NCBI GenBank assembly: GCA_963790575.1
Contig: CAWBPD010000032.1
Span: 124,001 to 188,000 of the forward strand
Reading direction: 5' to 3'
DNA from: CAVTSA01 sp963790575
GTDB lineage: Bacteria > Chloroflexota > Dormibacteria > Dormibacterales > Dormibacteraceae
Length of the DNA stretch: 64,000 nt
Shown: piece after piece, positions 40,400-49,768 of the stretch
Numbering within the stretch: the first letter of the stretch is position 1
Layout: every line of letters begins with the position of its first letter
Notes under the pieces: model-generated
The model's input: the letters and a program-made list of their open reading frames with translations, nothing else
Databases searched by the model: none
Told to the model about the DNA's origin: nothing
Position numbers and translations under genes: made by a program

Positions 40400-43126
40400 G
40401 TGACTCAGACGCCGGTCGGTGACGCCTCTCTGGAAGAGGTGATCGCCAGGCTCAACGACCGCCAGCGCGAGGCGGTCGAGGTGCTCGAGGGACCGCTTTT
40501 GATCTTCGCCGGCGCCGGAAGTGGCAAGACTCGCGTCCTGACCACCCGGATCGCGAACCTGATCGCGCAGCGCAAGGTGTGGCCCGACCGGCTGCTCGCG
40601 GTCACGTTCACCAACAAGGCGGCCCGCGAGATGCGCGAACGAGTGGCCGTCTTGGTGGAGGGCGAGGAGGTGCGCTGGGTCGGCACCTTCCACGCCACCG
40701 CCGCCCGCATGCTGCGCCGCGACGCCGAGTTGATCGGCTTGACGCGCTCCTTCAACATCTTCGACGACGACGATCAGCGGGCGACCCTGCGCCGCGTCCT
40801 CGACGAACTTCAGCTCGACCCCAAGCGCTACTCCCCGCCTCAGCTCGCGAACGCCATCTCGAGGGCCAAGCAGGAGCTGCAGACCCCCGACGACTTCCCC
40901 GTGCACAGCTACCCGGACGAGGTGGTGAGGCGCGTCTTCGCCAGGTACGAGCAGCTGCTGCGGGTCTCGGGTGGGCTGGATTTCGACGACCTCTTGAGCA
41001 AGGCGGTGGAGCTCCTGCGCGAGAGCCCCGAGGCGCTGGAGCGCTGGCGTGACCGCTTCCGCTACGTGCTGGTCGACGAGTACCAGGACACCAACCACGC
41101 CCAGTACCAGCTGGTCAAGCTGCTCGCCGAGGAGCACCGCGAGCTGTGCGTGGTGGGCGACGACGACCAGTGTCTGGCAGAGGGAACGCGGGTCCGGATG
41201 GCAAACGGCACCGAGCGGCCCATCGAACGCGTCCGCCCCGGGGAGATGGTGCTGGCTGGATACGGGGGAGGGACGTTCGGGCCGGCCCGGGTGTTGCGTG
41301 CCCACCGCGCATCCGCACCGCTGACCGGCATCGCGATCAGTACCCGCGCCGGCTGCCGCATCGTCAGCACCGCTGAGCATGTCCACTTTGCCGCCGAGGA
41401 GCCGATTCCCGGCCAGCGGCCCCTCTTCGCCGCGCCAGCACGGCCGTTGGCGGGCGAACCGCCCACCACCAGAATGGCCGCGGCGGTCGCTGAGCGCGGG
41501 GCCCTCCTCTTCACCCGTGCCGAGAACGTACGACCCGGCATGAGCATGTTCGACCAGCACGGCTTCTACGACGTCGTCGAAACCGTCGAGACGGTGCCTC
41601 TTGACGGCGACGTCTTCGATCTCGACGTCGAGAACGTGCACAACTTCGTCGCCGAAGGGCTCGTCACACACAACAGCATCTACGGATGGAGAGGCGCCGA
41701 CGTTCGCAACATCCTCGACTTCCAGCAGGACTACCCCGACGCGCACGTGGTCCGCCTGGAGCAGAACTACCGCTCAACCCAGCCGATCCTGGACGCCGCG
41801 TACGCCGTCATCAAGCACAACCCGGAGCGGGCCGAGAAGCGGCTCTGGACCCAGAAGCAGGGCGGGGAGCGCATCAACGCCGCGCAGCTGTACAACGAGG
41901 TCGAGGAGGCGGAATACGTCGCCGACGAGATCCAGCGGCTGCGCCGGCAAGAAGGTGTGCGTTACGGGGACGCGGCGGTCCTCTACCGCACCAATGCCCA
42001 GTCCCGTGCCTTCGAGGATGTGTTCCGGCGGCGGCGGATCCCGTACCAGCTGATCGGGGGCGTCCGCTTCTGGGAGCGAGCGGAGGTAAAGGACCTGCTC
42101 GCCTACCTCCGCTTCCTTCACAACCCCTCCGACGTCGTGAGCTTCGCGCGCCTGGTCAACGCCCCGCGCCGCAAGATCGGACCCAAGTCGGTCGACGCGC
42201 TGCAGGCGCACGCGCTGGGCACCAGCCGCTCCCTCTTGGAGGTGGCGGCCGATCCCACCTCCATCCCCGGCCTCCCCCGGCCCGCGCAGGCTCCGGTGCG
42301 GGCGCTGCACGACCAGCTGCAGTCCATCCTCGCCACCGTGGGAGTGCTGCGCCCCTCGGACCTGGTCGAGCACCTGATCGACATGGTGGGTCTGATCCCG
42401 CACCACCAGGACGGCACTCCCCGGGGCGACGCCCGCGTCGAGAACCTGCGCGAGGTGCAGGGGCTGGCCGCCGAGTTCGACCAGCGCGGGGATCCGGGGG
42501 CGGCGCTGGAGGAGTTCCTGACCGACGTGGCGCTGGTCTCGGACGTGGATACGCTGGAGGAACAGGAGCAGGGCGTGACCCTGATCACGCTGCACATGGT
42601 CAAGGGGCTGGAGTTCCCGACCGTGTTCCTGGTCGGCATGGAGGAGGGACTGCTTCCACACCGGCGGGCGGTCGAGGACGAGCGCGAGCTGCCCGAGGAG
42701 CGCCGGCTCTGTTACGTGGGCATCACCCGCGCCAAGAGTCGCCTCTACCTGACCTGTTCCTTCCGCCGTCACCTCTTCGGCCAGGCGCAGGCCGGGCTGC
42801 CGAGCCGGTTCCTGGCCGAGATCCCGCCCCGGCTGGTGGCCCCGCCCAGGAAGGGGGCGGCACCGGTGGCCCCGCCCCGCACCGAGAGGACGGGCGGGCC
42901 GTCGGTCTATCGCGAGCGCCTGCTGGCCCGTCAGACGGAGGTGGCGCCGGCTCCCGCTCCGGTCCAGCGCTTTTCCGCCGGCGACCTCGTCAACCACCCC
43001 CGGTTCGGTCCCGGTACCGTGCTCAAGAGCACGCTGACGCGCACCGACGAGGAGCTGATGATCCAGTTCGACCGGGAGGGTCTGAAGATCATGAGCGGGA
43101 TGCTGGCGCCACTGGTCAAGCGATGA
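40400..43126 (+). CDS. pcrA: UvrD/PcrA-type DNA helicase precursor containing an intein
   Basis: 908-residue precursor from GTG 40400; removal of a 168-residue intein would leave 740 residues, normal for PcrA. Superfamily 1A 3'-5' helicase used in repair and plasmid/replication-fork clearing. Motifs: NDRQREAVEVLEGPLLIFAG, Walker A AGAGSGKTRVLT, motif Ia FTNKAAREMRER, motif II LVDEYQDTN, motif III split as VGDDDQ/SIYGWRGA by the intein, motif IV VVRLEQNYRST, motif V TLHMVKGLEFPTVFL, motif VI CYVGITRAKSRLYL. A C-terminal Tudor-like segment (VNHPRFGPGTVLK) contacts RNA polymerase in relatives. Start could also be at 40379. Confidence 0.95.
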   Translation: MTQTPVGDASLEEVIARLNDRQREAVEVLEGPLLIFAGAGSGKTRVLTTRIANLIAQRKVWPDRLLAVTFTNKAAREMRERVAVLVEGEEVRWVGTFHATAARMLRRDAELIGLTRSFNIFDDDDQRATLRRVLDELQLDPKRYSPPQLANAISRAKQELQTPDDFPVHSYPDEVVRRVFARYEQLLRVSGGLDFDDLLSKAVELLRESPEALERWRDRFRYVLVDEYQDTNHAQYQLVKLLAEEHRELCVVGDDDQCLAEGTRVRMANGTERPIERVRPGEMVLAGYGGGTFGPARVLRAHRASAPLTGIAISTRAGCRIVSTAEHVHFAAEEPIPGQRPLFAAPARPLAGEPPTTRMAAAVAERGALLFTRAENVRPGMSMFDQHGFYDVVETVETVPLDGDVFDLDVENVHNFVAEGLVTHNSIYGWRGADVRNILDFQQDYPDAHVVRLEQNYRSTQPILDAAYAVIKHNPERAEKRLWTQKQGGERINAAQLYNEVEEAEYVADEIQRLRRQEGVRYGDAAVLYRTNAQSRAFEDVFRRRRIPYQLIGGVRFWERAEVKDLLAYLRFLHNPSDVVSFARLVNAPRRKIGPKSVDALQAHALGTSRSLLEVAADPTSIPGLPRPAQAPVRALHDQLQSILATVGVLRPSDLVEHLIDMVGLIPHHQDGTPRGDARVENLREVQGLAAEFDQRGDPGAALEEFLTDVALVSDVDTLEEQEQGVTLITLHMVKGLEFPTVFLVGMEEGLLPHRRAVEDERELPEERRLCYVGITRAKSRLYLTCSFRRHLFGQAQAGLPSRFLAEIPPRLVAPPRKGAAPVAPPRTERTGGPSVYRERLLARQTEVAPAPAPVQRFSAGDLVNHPRFGPGTVLKSTLTRTDEELMIQFDREGLKIMSGMLAPLVKR
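41171..41674 (+). other. Mini-intein in helicase motif III
   Basis: 168 in-frame codons inserted between Gln and Ser of the DDDQ/SIYGWRGA motif. Splicing blocks: Cys1 with CLAEGTRVRMANGTERPIERV (block A), TAEH in GCRIVSTAEHVHF (block B), GDVFDLDVENVHNFVAEG (block F) and the end VTHN followed by Ser+1 (block G). All residues needed for standard cis-splicing (Cys1, block-B Thr and His, penultimate His, terminal Asn, Ser+1) are present. Too short for a homing endonuclease and no LAGLIDADG motif is seen. Confidence 0.95.
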
Positions 43127-43136
43127 AAGCCCCGAT

Positions 43137-45182
43137 ATGAGCGCCGACACCACCGTCCACGAGCGGCTCGAGGAGCTGCGCCGCCAGATCGACGGCCACA
43201 ACTACCGGTACTACGTGCTCGACCAGCCGGAGGTCACCGACGCCGAGTACGACGCCCTGTTCGGGGACCTGCAGCGGCTGGAGGAGGAGCACCCCGACCT
43301 GGTGACGCCGGACTCCCCGACCCAGCGGGTGGGCGCGCCGGTGTCCGGTGCCTTTGCCAAGGTCACCCACCGCTCGCCCATGCTCTCGCTCCAGAACGCG
43401 TTCGACCCGGACGAGATCCGGGCCTGGGATCAGCGCGTGAAACGGGTGATCGGCGACGACGTGTCCTACGTCTGCGAGCTGAAGATCGACGGTCTCTCGA
43501 TCTCGCTCACCTATGAGCAGGGCGATGACGGGCGGGCACGCCTGCAGCGCGGAGCGACCCGCGGCGACGGACGCGTGGGGGAGGACGTGACCCCCAACGT
43601 GCGGACCGTCCGCAGCATCCCGCTCGCGCTCGACCCACTGCCCGGTCTGCCCTCGATCTTCGAGGTGCGCGGCGAGGTGTACATGCCGCGGGCCGCGTTC
43701 GCACGCCTCAACCGGGAGATGGAGGAGCAGGGCAAATCCCTGATCATGAACCCGCGCAACGGCGCCGCCGGCAGCCTGCGCCAGCTGGACCCCAAGGTGA
43801 CCGCGCGGCGCACCCTGCAGATGTTCGCCTACACGCTCGACCCGGCCGGGCCCACGCACAGTCAGTGGGAGGTCCTGCTTGGGCTCGCAGAGATGGGATT
43901 CCGCGTCAATCCGAACCGCAAACGGTTCGAGTCGATCGAAGAGGTGATCGAGTACCGCGACTCCTGGGCACACCGGCGGGAGGAGCTCGATTACGAGATC
44001 GACGGCATGGTGGTCAAGGTCGACCGCCACGACCTTCAGCAGGAGCTGGGGTTCGTGTCTCGCTCCCCACGTTGGGCGATCGCGTTCAAGTACGCGGCGG
44101 AGCAGGCGGAGACGGTGGTCGAGGACATCGTCTGCTACGTCGGGCGGACGGGGGTGCTGACGCCGGTGGCGAAGCTGCGCCCGGTGGTGGTGGCCGGCGT
44201 CACGGTCCAGAACGCGACCCTGCACAACGAGGCGCAGGTCAACGAGAAGGGCGTCTACGTGGGAGCCCGCGTGGTCATCCAGCGCGCGGGCGACGTGATC
44301 CCCGAGGTGGTCCGGGTGCTCGAGCCCCGTCAGGGCTGGAAGATGCCCGAGACCTGTCCGGCGTGCGGAAGCCCGGTGGTGAAGGAGGAGGCCTACGCCG
44401 CCCACAAGTGCATCAACCCGTTCTGCCCCGCGCAGCGGTTGCAGCGGCTCTACCACTACGCGTCGCGGGGGGGCCTCGACATCGATGGGCTGGGCGGCTC
44501 CACCATCGTCCAGTTGGTCGACCAGGGACTGGTCGAGGATCCCTCCGACTTCTACCGTCTGAGCCTGGAGCAGGTGATGGGCCTGGAACGGTTCGCCGAA
44601 AAGTCGGCCCAGAACCTGGTCGACGCCATCGAGTCGAGCCGCACACCACCCTTGGGACGGCTGCTCTACGCGCTTGGCATCCCGGAAGTGGGGGAGGCGA
44701 CCGCGATCCTTTTGGCGCAGGAGTTCGGGACCCTGGAGCGCGTGCGCGCCGCCACCACCGAGGAGCTGGACGCGGTGGAAGGGATCGGCCCCAATATGGC
44801 GGGCGAGATCCGGGCCTTCTTCGACGAGCACGGAGGGCAGCTGGTGGACCGGCTCCTGGAGGCCGGCGTGCGCCCCCAGGCCGAGGCACCGCCGCCGGAG
44901 GGGGTCTTCAGCGGCCGCACGATCGTGGTCACCGGGTCCCTGGAGCGGATGACACGGCCGCAGGTGGAGGAGCTGATCCGCGAGCAGGGGGGCAAGGCGG
45001 CGAGTTCGGTCAGCTCCAAGACCGACTACCTGGTCGCCGGCCCCGGCGCCGGCTCCAAGCTGGAGCGCGCGCAGCGCCTCAAGGTCCCGGTGCTCGACGA
45101 AGCGCAGTTCTGGCACCTGGTCGAGCACGGGGAGCTTCCGGACCCGAGCCCCACCGCGGAGGCGGGCGGTGCCGATGCGTGA
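43137..45182 (+). CDS. ligA: NAD-dependent DNA ligase
   Basis: 681 residues; seals nicks using NAD+. Domain Ia HNYRYYVLDQPEVTDAEYD, adenylation domain with K116 in YVCELKIDGLSISL, OB-fold AIAFKYAAEQAETVVEDI, Cys4 zinc finger CPACGSPVVKEEAY ... CINPFCP, HhH repeats, and a C-terminal BRCT domain (GVFSGRTIVVTGSLERMTRP). ATG 43137 comes 10 bases after pcrA, so the two repair genes are co-transcribed. The stop overlaps the next start. Confidence 0.97.
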   Translation: MSADTTVHERLEELRRQIDGHNYRYYVLDQPEVTDAEYDALFGDLQRLEEEHPDLVTPDSPTQRVGAPVSGAFAKVTHRSPMLSLQNAFDPDEIRAWDQRVKRVIGDDVSYVCELKIDGLSISLTYEQGDDGRARLQRGATRGDGRVGEDVTPNVRTVRSIPLALDPLPGLPSIFEVRGEVYMPRAAFARLNREMEEQGKSLIMNPRNGAAGSLRQLDPKVTARRTLQMFAYTLDPAGPTHSQWEVLLGLAEMGFRVNPNRKRFESIEEVIEYRDSWAHRREELDYEIDGMVVKVDRHDLQQELGFVSRSPRWAIAFKYAAEQAETVVEDIVCYVGRTGVLTPVAKLRPVVVAGVTVQNATLHNEAQVNEKGVYVGARVVIQRAGDVIPEVVRVLEPRQGWKMPETCPACGSPVVKEEAYAAHKCINPFCPAQRLQRLYHYASRGGLDIDGLGGSTIVQLVDQGLVEDPSDFYRLSLEQVMGLERFAEKSAQNLVDAIESSRTPPLGRLLYALGIPEVGEATAILLAQEFGTLERVRAATTEELDAVEGIGPNMAGEIRAFFDEHGGQLVDRLLEAGVRPQAEAPPPEGVFSGRTIVVTGSLERMTRPQVEELIREQGGKAASSVSSKTDYLVAGPGAGSKLERAQRLKVPVLDEAQFWHLVEHGELPDPSPTAEAGGADA

Positions 45183-46404
45183 CGTGGTCGTGGTCGGCGC
45201 CGGTCCCGGTGGGGCGGCGGCGGCGCACGGCCTGGCCGCGGCGGGCCTCGACGTCCTGCTGCTGGACCGGGCCGAGTTCCCGCGCGACAAAACCTGTGGG
45301 GACTTCCTGACCCACCGCGCGGTCGCCATCGCCCGGGAGCTGGGTGCGCTGCCCGACCTGCTGGCGACCGGCTACCGGATCGACGACTTCGAGGTGGTGT
45401 CGCCGCGGGGCCGCTCCGCCACCGCCCCCCTTCCCGAGCGAGACGGTGTGACCGCCCTGGTGGTCCCGCGGCTCGAGCTGGACGACGTCCTGCGGCGACG
45501 TGCGGTGGGCGCGGGCGCCGAGTTCAGAGGTGGCTCCCTGGTCCGTGGGCTGCGCCCGGGCGCCGACAGCGTGGAGGTGGAGATCGAGCATCCCCGAGGT
45601 GCGCGGACGGAGCGGGCGCGCGCGGTAGTGGTCGCGACGGGAGCCGCCACACCGCTGCTCAAGAGCGCAGGCCTGCTCCGCCACCAACCCTCGTTCATGG
45701 TCGCCGCGCGCGAGTACGTGCGCGGCCTGCCGCCGCCCGGCCACCGGCTCCGGATGGGCTACGCCGGGACCGCGACGCTCGGCTACGGCTGGATCTTCCC
45801 GATCGCCGACGATGCCGTCAACCTGGGGGCCGGCATCTTCCGCCAGCAGCCGGGCCTGTCGGCACGCGGCGTGCTGGAGACGTTCTGCGCCCGTTCCGCG
45901 CTGGGGCGCAGGGTGGCCGGCGGCACCCGGTGGGGCCGCAAAAGCTACCCCCTGCGCACCGACTTCACCAGCTCGCTCACGGTGGGACCGCGCACGCTGC
46001 TGGTGGGCGAGGCGGCGGGGCTCGTCAACCCGCTGTCCGGGGAGGGGATCGACGCGGCGTTGGAGTCGGGCCGGATGGCAGCCCGGCACCTGCTCGACGC
46101 CTTCGCCGCGGGGGACTTCTCGGCCCGGCGCCTGGGCGCCTACGACGCCGAGCTGCGGGAGCGGTACCAGGCCGTCTTCGAGACCAGCCTGCGCCTGCGT
46201 GCTGTCTTCGCACGGCGCAGCGGCCCCCTGCAGCGACTCGCGGCGGAAGCGGCGATCGCGATGGCGCGAACCAATCCCCGCCTGGCGCCGCGGCTGGTCG
46301 AGCTGGTGCTCGAGAACCGGCCCCTGCAGGTGCCGACCACGCCGCTGGGGCTGGTCCGTTCCTGGCTGCGTCGGTCTCCCCGGCCCCAGGTGGTGCCGGC
46401 GTGA
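45175..46404 (+). CDS. Geranylgeranyl-reductase family FAD-dependent oxidoreductase
   Basis: 409 residues from ATG 45175 (GTG 45169 possible), starting inside the ligA stop region. FAD-binding N-terminus VVVVGAGPGGAAAAHGLAAAG, conserved RAEFPRDKTCGDFLT, middle GYGWIFPIADDAVNLGAG and second FAD motif LLVGEAAGLVNPLSGEGIDAAL. These are features of the GGR group that saturates isoprenoid chains (menaquinone or lipid tails) or hydroxylates small molecules. Substrate not predicted; no photosynthesis genes are near. Confidence 0.9.
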   Translation: MRDVVVVGAGPGGAAAAHGLAAAGLDVLLLDRAEFPRDKTCGDFLTHRAVAIARELGALPDLLATGYRIDDFEVVSPRGRSATAPLPERDGVTALVVPRLELDDVLRRRAVGAGAEFRGGSLVRGLRPGADSVEVEIEHPRGARTERARAVVVATGAATPLLKSAGLLRHQPSFMVAAREYVRGLPPPGHRLRMGYAGTATLGYGWIFPIADDAVNLGAGIFRQQPGLSARGVLETFCARSALGRRVAGGTRWGRKSYPLRTDFTSSLTVGPRTLLVGEAAGLVNPLSGEGIDAALESGRMAARHLLDAFAAGDFSARRLGAYDAELRERYQAVFETSLRLRAVFARRSGPLQRLAAEAAIAMARTNPRLAPRLVELVLENRPLQVPTTPLGLVRSWLRRSPRPQVVPA

Positions 46405-46940
46405 TCCGGTGCCCGAGCTGCGGCCAGGAGCTGCCCGACCGGGCCAAGTACTGCGCTCGCTGCGGCGGGTCGGTGGCGGTGGCGCCCGCCTGGAGTGCCA
46501 CCCCGACCGTACCTCCGCCGCCCGGGGCTCCGCCCGCGACCCGGGCCTTCTTCGGCCCCAGCGTGCAGGCGGCGCCGCGGGCTCCCGCGAGACGCAAGCG
46601 GGCGGTGCCGGTGTGGGTGCTGGTGCTCTTCTACGCGGGCGCGGCGCTCCCCCTCTTTGTCGGGCTCGACTTCCTGCTGGCGGCGGTGGAACCGCAGCTG
46701 GCCAATCCTCCTGGCTCCGGGTACAGCGACGCTCAGGTCCGGTCGTCGGCCGTCACCTTTGCGATCGGGCTGCTGAGCATCGTCGCGGCACAGCTGGCGG
46801 CCGCCTTCGGCCTCACCTTCAACCGGCCCTGGGCGAAGGTGGTCGCGACCTTCGTGTGCATCGCCTGGATGCTGACGCTGCTCGGTATCCCGCTCTCCAT
46901 CCTCGCCCTGACCACGATCTGGCGCCGCACCGAACCCTGA
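46401..46940 (+). CDS. Zinc-ribbon membrane protein
   Basis: 179 residues from GTG 46401, overlapping the previous stop. N-terminal zinc ribbon IRCPSCGQELPDRAKYCARCGGS (C-x2-C...C-x2-C), a Pro/Ala linker, a basic stretch (RRKRAVP) and three hydrophobic segments: VWVLVLFYAGAALPLFVGL, AVTFAIGLLSIVAAQLAAAFG and VVATFVCIAWMLTLLGIPLS. A common architecture of uncharacterised bacterial membrane proteins. Function unknown. Confidence 0.75.
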   Translation: MIRCPSCGQELPDRAKYCARCGGSVAVAPAWSATPTVPPPPGAPPATRAFFGPSVQAAPRAPARRKRAVPVWVLVLFYAGAALPLFVGLDFLLAAVEPQLANPPGSGYSDAQVRSSAVTFAIGLLSIVAAQLAAAFGLTFNRPWAKVVATFVCIAWMLTLLGIPLSILALTTIWRRTEP

Positions 46941-46965
46941 GCCCGCGGGAGGGCCGCTCCATAAG

Positions 46966-47030
46966 GCCCGATGGTGCACCAGCGGGTGGCAAAAGGTCGC
47001 GCGAAGGGCCCGCTGGTGCACCAACGGGTG
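46966..47030. repeat. TGGTGCACCA inverted repeat
   Basis: GGCCCGATGGTGCACCAGCG type arm and GGGCCCGCTGGTGCACCAAC type arm lie in inverted orientation, each with a self-complementary TGGTGCACCA core. It sits between the convergent zinc-ribbon gene and HTH-citrate synthase gene. Same unit as in the MutS-like gene at 26406. Confidence 0.75.
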
Positions 47031-47048
47031 CTAACGGCGAGCGAGGAG

Positions 47049-48272
47049 TCAGCGTTCGGGGCCGGTGCTCGTCCCCAGGTAGAGGAAGCTGGGGCTGCTC
47101 TCGGCACCTCCGGTGTAGACCTCCAGCGCGTGGCCGATCCAGCCCGCCACCCGGGCCAGCGCGAAGATCGCCTCCGAGGAACCGCGGACCATGCCGGTGG
47201 TGCGCGCGAGCGCCGCCAGCGCGAAGTCGACGTTGGGCTGGGGCAGCCCGCGCCCGGCGGTGGTCCGGAGGATTTCCTCCACCACCTGCATCCCGGGCGC
47301 CTCCGGGGCCGCCTCCCGCAGCCGCTGGAGCAGCACCCGGGCACGAGGGTCGCCGGCGCGGTGCGAGCGGTGGCCGAACCCGGGCAGCCGGTCGCCGCGG
47401 CGCAGACGTTCGCCGATCGTCCAGGCAGCGCGCTGCGGTAGGGAAACCTCGGCCAGCAGGTCCTCGGCGGGCAGCGAGGCGACGGCGTGGTATGGCCCCC
47501 CGAGCGCGGAGAGACCGACCGAGACCACCGAGTAGGGGTCGGCGAAGAGGGATGCGGTGAGGCGCGCGGAGAGCGTCGACAGGCTCAGCTCGTGGTCGAT
47601 GAGAAGGATCAGCGCCGCGTCAAGCAGCTGCAGGAACAGCGGGCTGGGTGGCGTCGACGCCAGCCGGGGCCAGAGCCGGCCCGCGATCGAACGATCGTGC
47701 GTCGACTCCTCGCCCACCAGCGGGAGGCTGTCCACCAGCGCCGCGATCAGCCGCCGGCCCGACATCTCGACTGCCTCCTGCGAGGTGTCGTAGCGCAGCG
47801 GGTCGGTGGGCGCGATGGCGGGGACGGTGACCCGGAAGCGGTCCATCGGCAAGGTCGCCACCGGAAGGGCCGCCTGGACCGCGTGCCCGGTGGCGAGCGC
47901 GGCGTGGTCCGACTCCCAGGGCATCTCGGGCGTCAGCTGCCGGCCGGTCCAGAGCCAGAGCGCGGCCTGCTCGAAGGTGGTGGTGTCCACCATCTCGAGC
48001 ACGTCCCGGCCGCGGAAGCGGATCGTCGAGGGTTCCACCGACGTGAGCACGGAGCGAACCGCCATCGACGTCGGTGACACGGCCGCACGCCCGCGCTGGC
48101 GGAGATGCTCCACGTCCGCCAGCGAGAACCGGCTGCGCCCGTCGCGAGCCCGGCGGCGGCGGATGAGACCACGGCTGACATAGGCGTAGAGAGTGGCCGG
48201 CTTCACTCCCAGCCGCGCCACCGCCTCGTCCCGGGTCAGCTCGGGCTCGGTTCCCCCGTCTCGCAAATCCAC
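47049..48272 (-). CDS. Citrate-synthase-like protein with N-terminal HTH
   Basis: 407 residues. The first 60 form a MerR/excisionase-type helix-turn-helix: LTRDEAVARLGVKPATLYAYVSRGLIRR followed by a basic wing. Then a citrate-synthase-like fold: SGLSALGGPYHAVASLPAED, LPGFGHRSHRAGDPRARVLL, and a C-terminal segment GMVRGSSEAIFALARVAGWIGHALEVY. The GH-S-HR sequence parallels the GFGHRVYK motif of true citrate synthases. Such fusions exist in many genomes; enzyme, regulator or both is open. Divergent from gltA across a 172-base gap with a palindrome. Confidence 0.88.
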   Translation of the reverse strand: MDLRDGGTEPELTRDEAVARLGVKPATLYAYVSRGLIRRRRARDGRSRFSLADVEHLRQRGRAAVSPTSMAVRSVLTSVEPSTIRFRGRDVLEMVDTTTFEQAALWLWTGRQLTPEMPWESDHAALATGHAVQAALPVATLPMDRFRVTVPAIAPTDPLRYDTSQEAVEMSGRRLIAALVDSLPLVGEESTHDRSIAGRLWPRLASTPPSPLFLQLLDAALILLIDHELSLSTLSARLTASLFADPYSVVSVGLSALGGPYHAVASLPAEDLLAEVSLPQRAAWTIGERLRRGDRLPGFGHRSHRAGDPRARVLLQRLREAAPEAPGMQVVEEILRTTAGRGLPQPNVDFALAALARTTGMVRGSSEAIFALARVAGWIGHALEVYTGGAESSPSFLYLGTSTGPER

Positions 48273-48338
48273 GTACCGCCTCCTCGCCCGAACACCCTTT
48301 ACAGTGAAATGGATGCCGGACGTTGACTACCAATCAAT

Positions 48339-48367
48339 CTTGATGTTGACGACCTCAACCTGTCAAG
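48339..48367. promoter_or_regulatory. Candidate operator between the two citrate synthase genes
   Basis: CTTGA-T-GTTGA-CGACC-TCAAC-CTG-TCAAG, an inverted repeat with nested half-sites in the divergent promoter region. On the minus strand it gives TTGACA, a consensus -35 box. A likely binding site for the HTH domain of the 47049-48272 product; inference only. Confidence 0.5.
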
Positions 48368-48444
48368 CTTGGAAGCAGTAACGGACCGAGACGCGGAGAG
48401 CGCCGATCGTCCACGGTTCAGCGACTCAGGAGGCTGATCAGGAG

Positions 48445-49755
48445 ATGGAGAGCGAGAAGGCCGGGAACACCGCCACCGCGACGGCCCCGGCATTGCACGT
48501 CACCGACGAGCGGACGAGGCGTGAGTACACACTGCCCATCCAGCAAGACGCGGTCCGGGCCGCCGACCTGCACAAGATCAAGGTCGACCCCGACGACTTC
48601 GGACTCGTCACCTACGACCCCGGGTTCACCGCCACCGCCGCCTGCAAGTCGGCCATCACCTTCATCGACGGCGACCAAGGGATCCTGGAGTACCGGGGCT
48701 ATCCGATCGACCAGATCGCCGAACGCTCCAGCTTCGAGGAAGTCTGCTATCTCCTTCACGAGGGACGGCTGCCGTCGGCGGACGAGCTGGCCGCGTACCG
48801 GCAGGACCTGGCCGAAGCGAGCCAGGTGCCGGAGAGTCTGCTCCACGCGTTCGAAACCCTGCCCGACGGCATGCACCCGATGGGGCTGCTGGGGTCGCTG
48901 GTCTCGGCGCTGGGGGCGTTCCACCCCGAGGCGCGGGAGGTGAAGGACCCGGACAACGACAAGGAGCAGGCCCGCCGCCTGATCGCCGAGGTGCCGACGC
49001 TGGCCGCCGCCGCCTACCGAGTGCACAAGGGCGAGAAGGCGCTGCAGGCGAACCCGGAGCTGCCGTACGTCGAGCGGTTCCTGGTCATGCTGTTCGCCGA
49101 CGGCCCAGAGTGGCGGCCCGACCCGCGCGTGGTCACCGCGCTGGACAAGCTGTTCATCCTTCACGCCGACCACGAGCAGAACTGCTCCACCAGCACGGTG
49201 CGCGTGATCGGAAGCGCCGAGGCGGACCCGTACGCCTCCGTCTCGGGTGGGATCCAGGCCCTCTCCGGCCCGCTGCACGGCGGCGCCAATGAGGAGGTGC
49301 TGCGGATGCTGCGCGAGATCGGGTCCAAGGACCGGATCCCGAGCTTCATCGACGAGGTCAAGGGCGGCCGGCGGCGGTTGATGGGCTTCGGCCACCGCGT
49401 CTACAAGTCCTACGACCCCCGTGCCAAGGTGATCAAGGCCGCTGCCGAGGCGGTGTTCGAGGTGACCGGCGTCAATCCGCTGCTCGAGATCGCCGGCGAG
49501 CTGGAACAGATCGCGCTCCACGACGACTACTTCATCTCGCGGCGGCTCTATCCGAACGTCGACTTCTACTCGGGGTTGATCTACGAGGCGCTCGGCTTCC
49601 CGCCCGAGATGTTCACGGTGCTGTTCGCGGTCGGACGCACGCCAGGGTGGACCGCCCACTGGCTGGAGTTGATGAGCGACCCCGACCGGAAGATCGCGCG
49701 CCCGCGCCAGCTCTACACCGGCGAGCGCGGAATCCCCTTCCCGACCCGCACCTAG
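48445..49755 (+). CDS. gltA: Citrate synthase
   Basis: 436 residues. Condenses oxaloacetate and acetyl-CoA. N-terminal HLR-like ALHVTDERTRREYTLP and FTATAACKSAITFIDGDQGILEYRG; active-site regions LHADHEQNCSTSTVR (His), GPLHGGANEEVLRML (His) and MGFGHRVYKSYDPRAKV, plus GLIYEALGFPPEMFTVLFAVGRTPGW with the final catalytic Arg region. A standard type II-like bacterial enzyme by length. AGGAGG lies 13 bases upstream. Feeds the same cycle as SucCD. Confidence 0.96.
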   Translation: MESEKAGNTATATAPALHVTDERTRREYTLPIQQDAVRAADLHKIKVDPDDFGLVTYDPGFTATAACKSAITFIDGDQGILEYRGYPIDQIAERSSFEEVCYLLHEGRLPSADELAAYRQDLAEASQVPESLLHAFETLPDGMHPMGLLGSLVSALGAFHPEAREVKDPDNDKEQARRLIAEVPTLAAAAYRVHKGEKALQANPELPYVERFLVMLFADGPEWRPDPRVVTALDKLFILHADHEQNCSTSTVRVIGSAEADPYASVSGGIQALSGPLHGGANEEVLRMLREIGSKDRIPSFIDEVKGGRRRLMGFGHRVYKSYDPRAKVIKAAAEAVFEVTGVNPLLEIAGELEQIALHDDYFISRRLYPNVDFYSGLIYEALGFPPEMFTVLFAVGRTPGWTAHWLELMSDPDRKIARPRQLYTGERGIPFPTRT

Positions 49756-49768
49756 ACTCGGCAGCGCC

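Noticed and set aside
41171..41674. Homing endonuclease in the intein
   Set aside because: The insert is only 168 residues and no LAGLIDADG or HNH motif is visible between splicing blocks B and F.
43116..45329. 737-codon frame antisense to ligA
   Set aside because: Mirror of ligA codons; no recognisable domain, start or ribosome-binding site.
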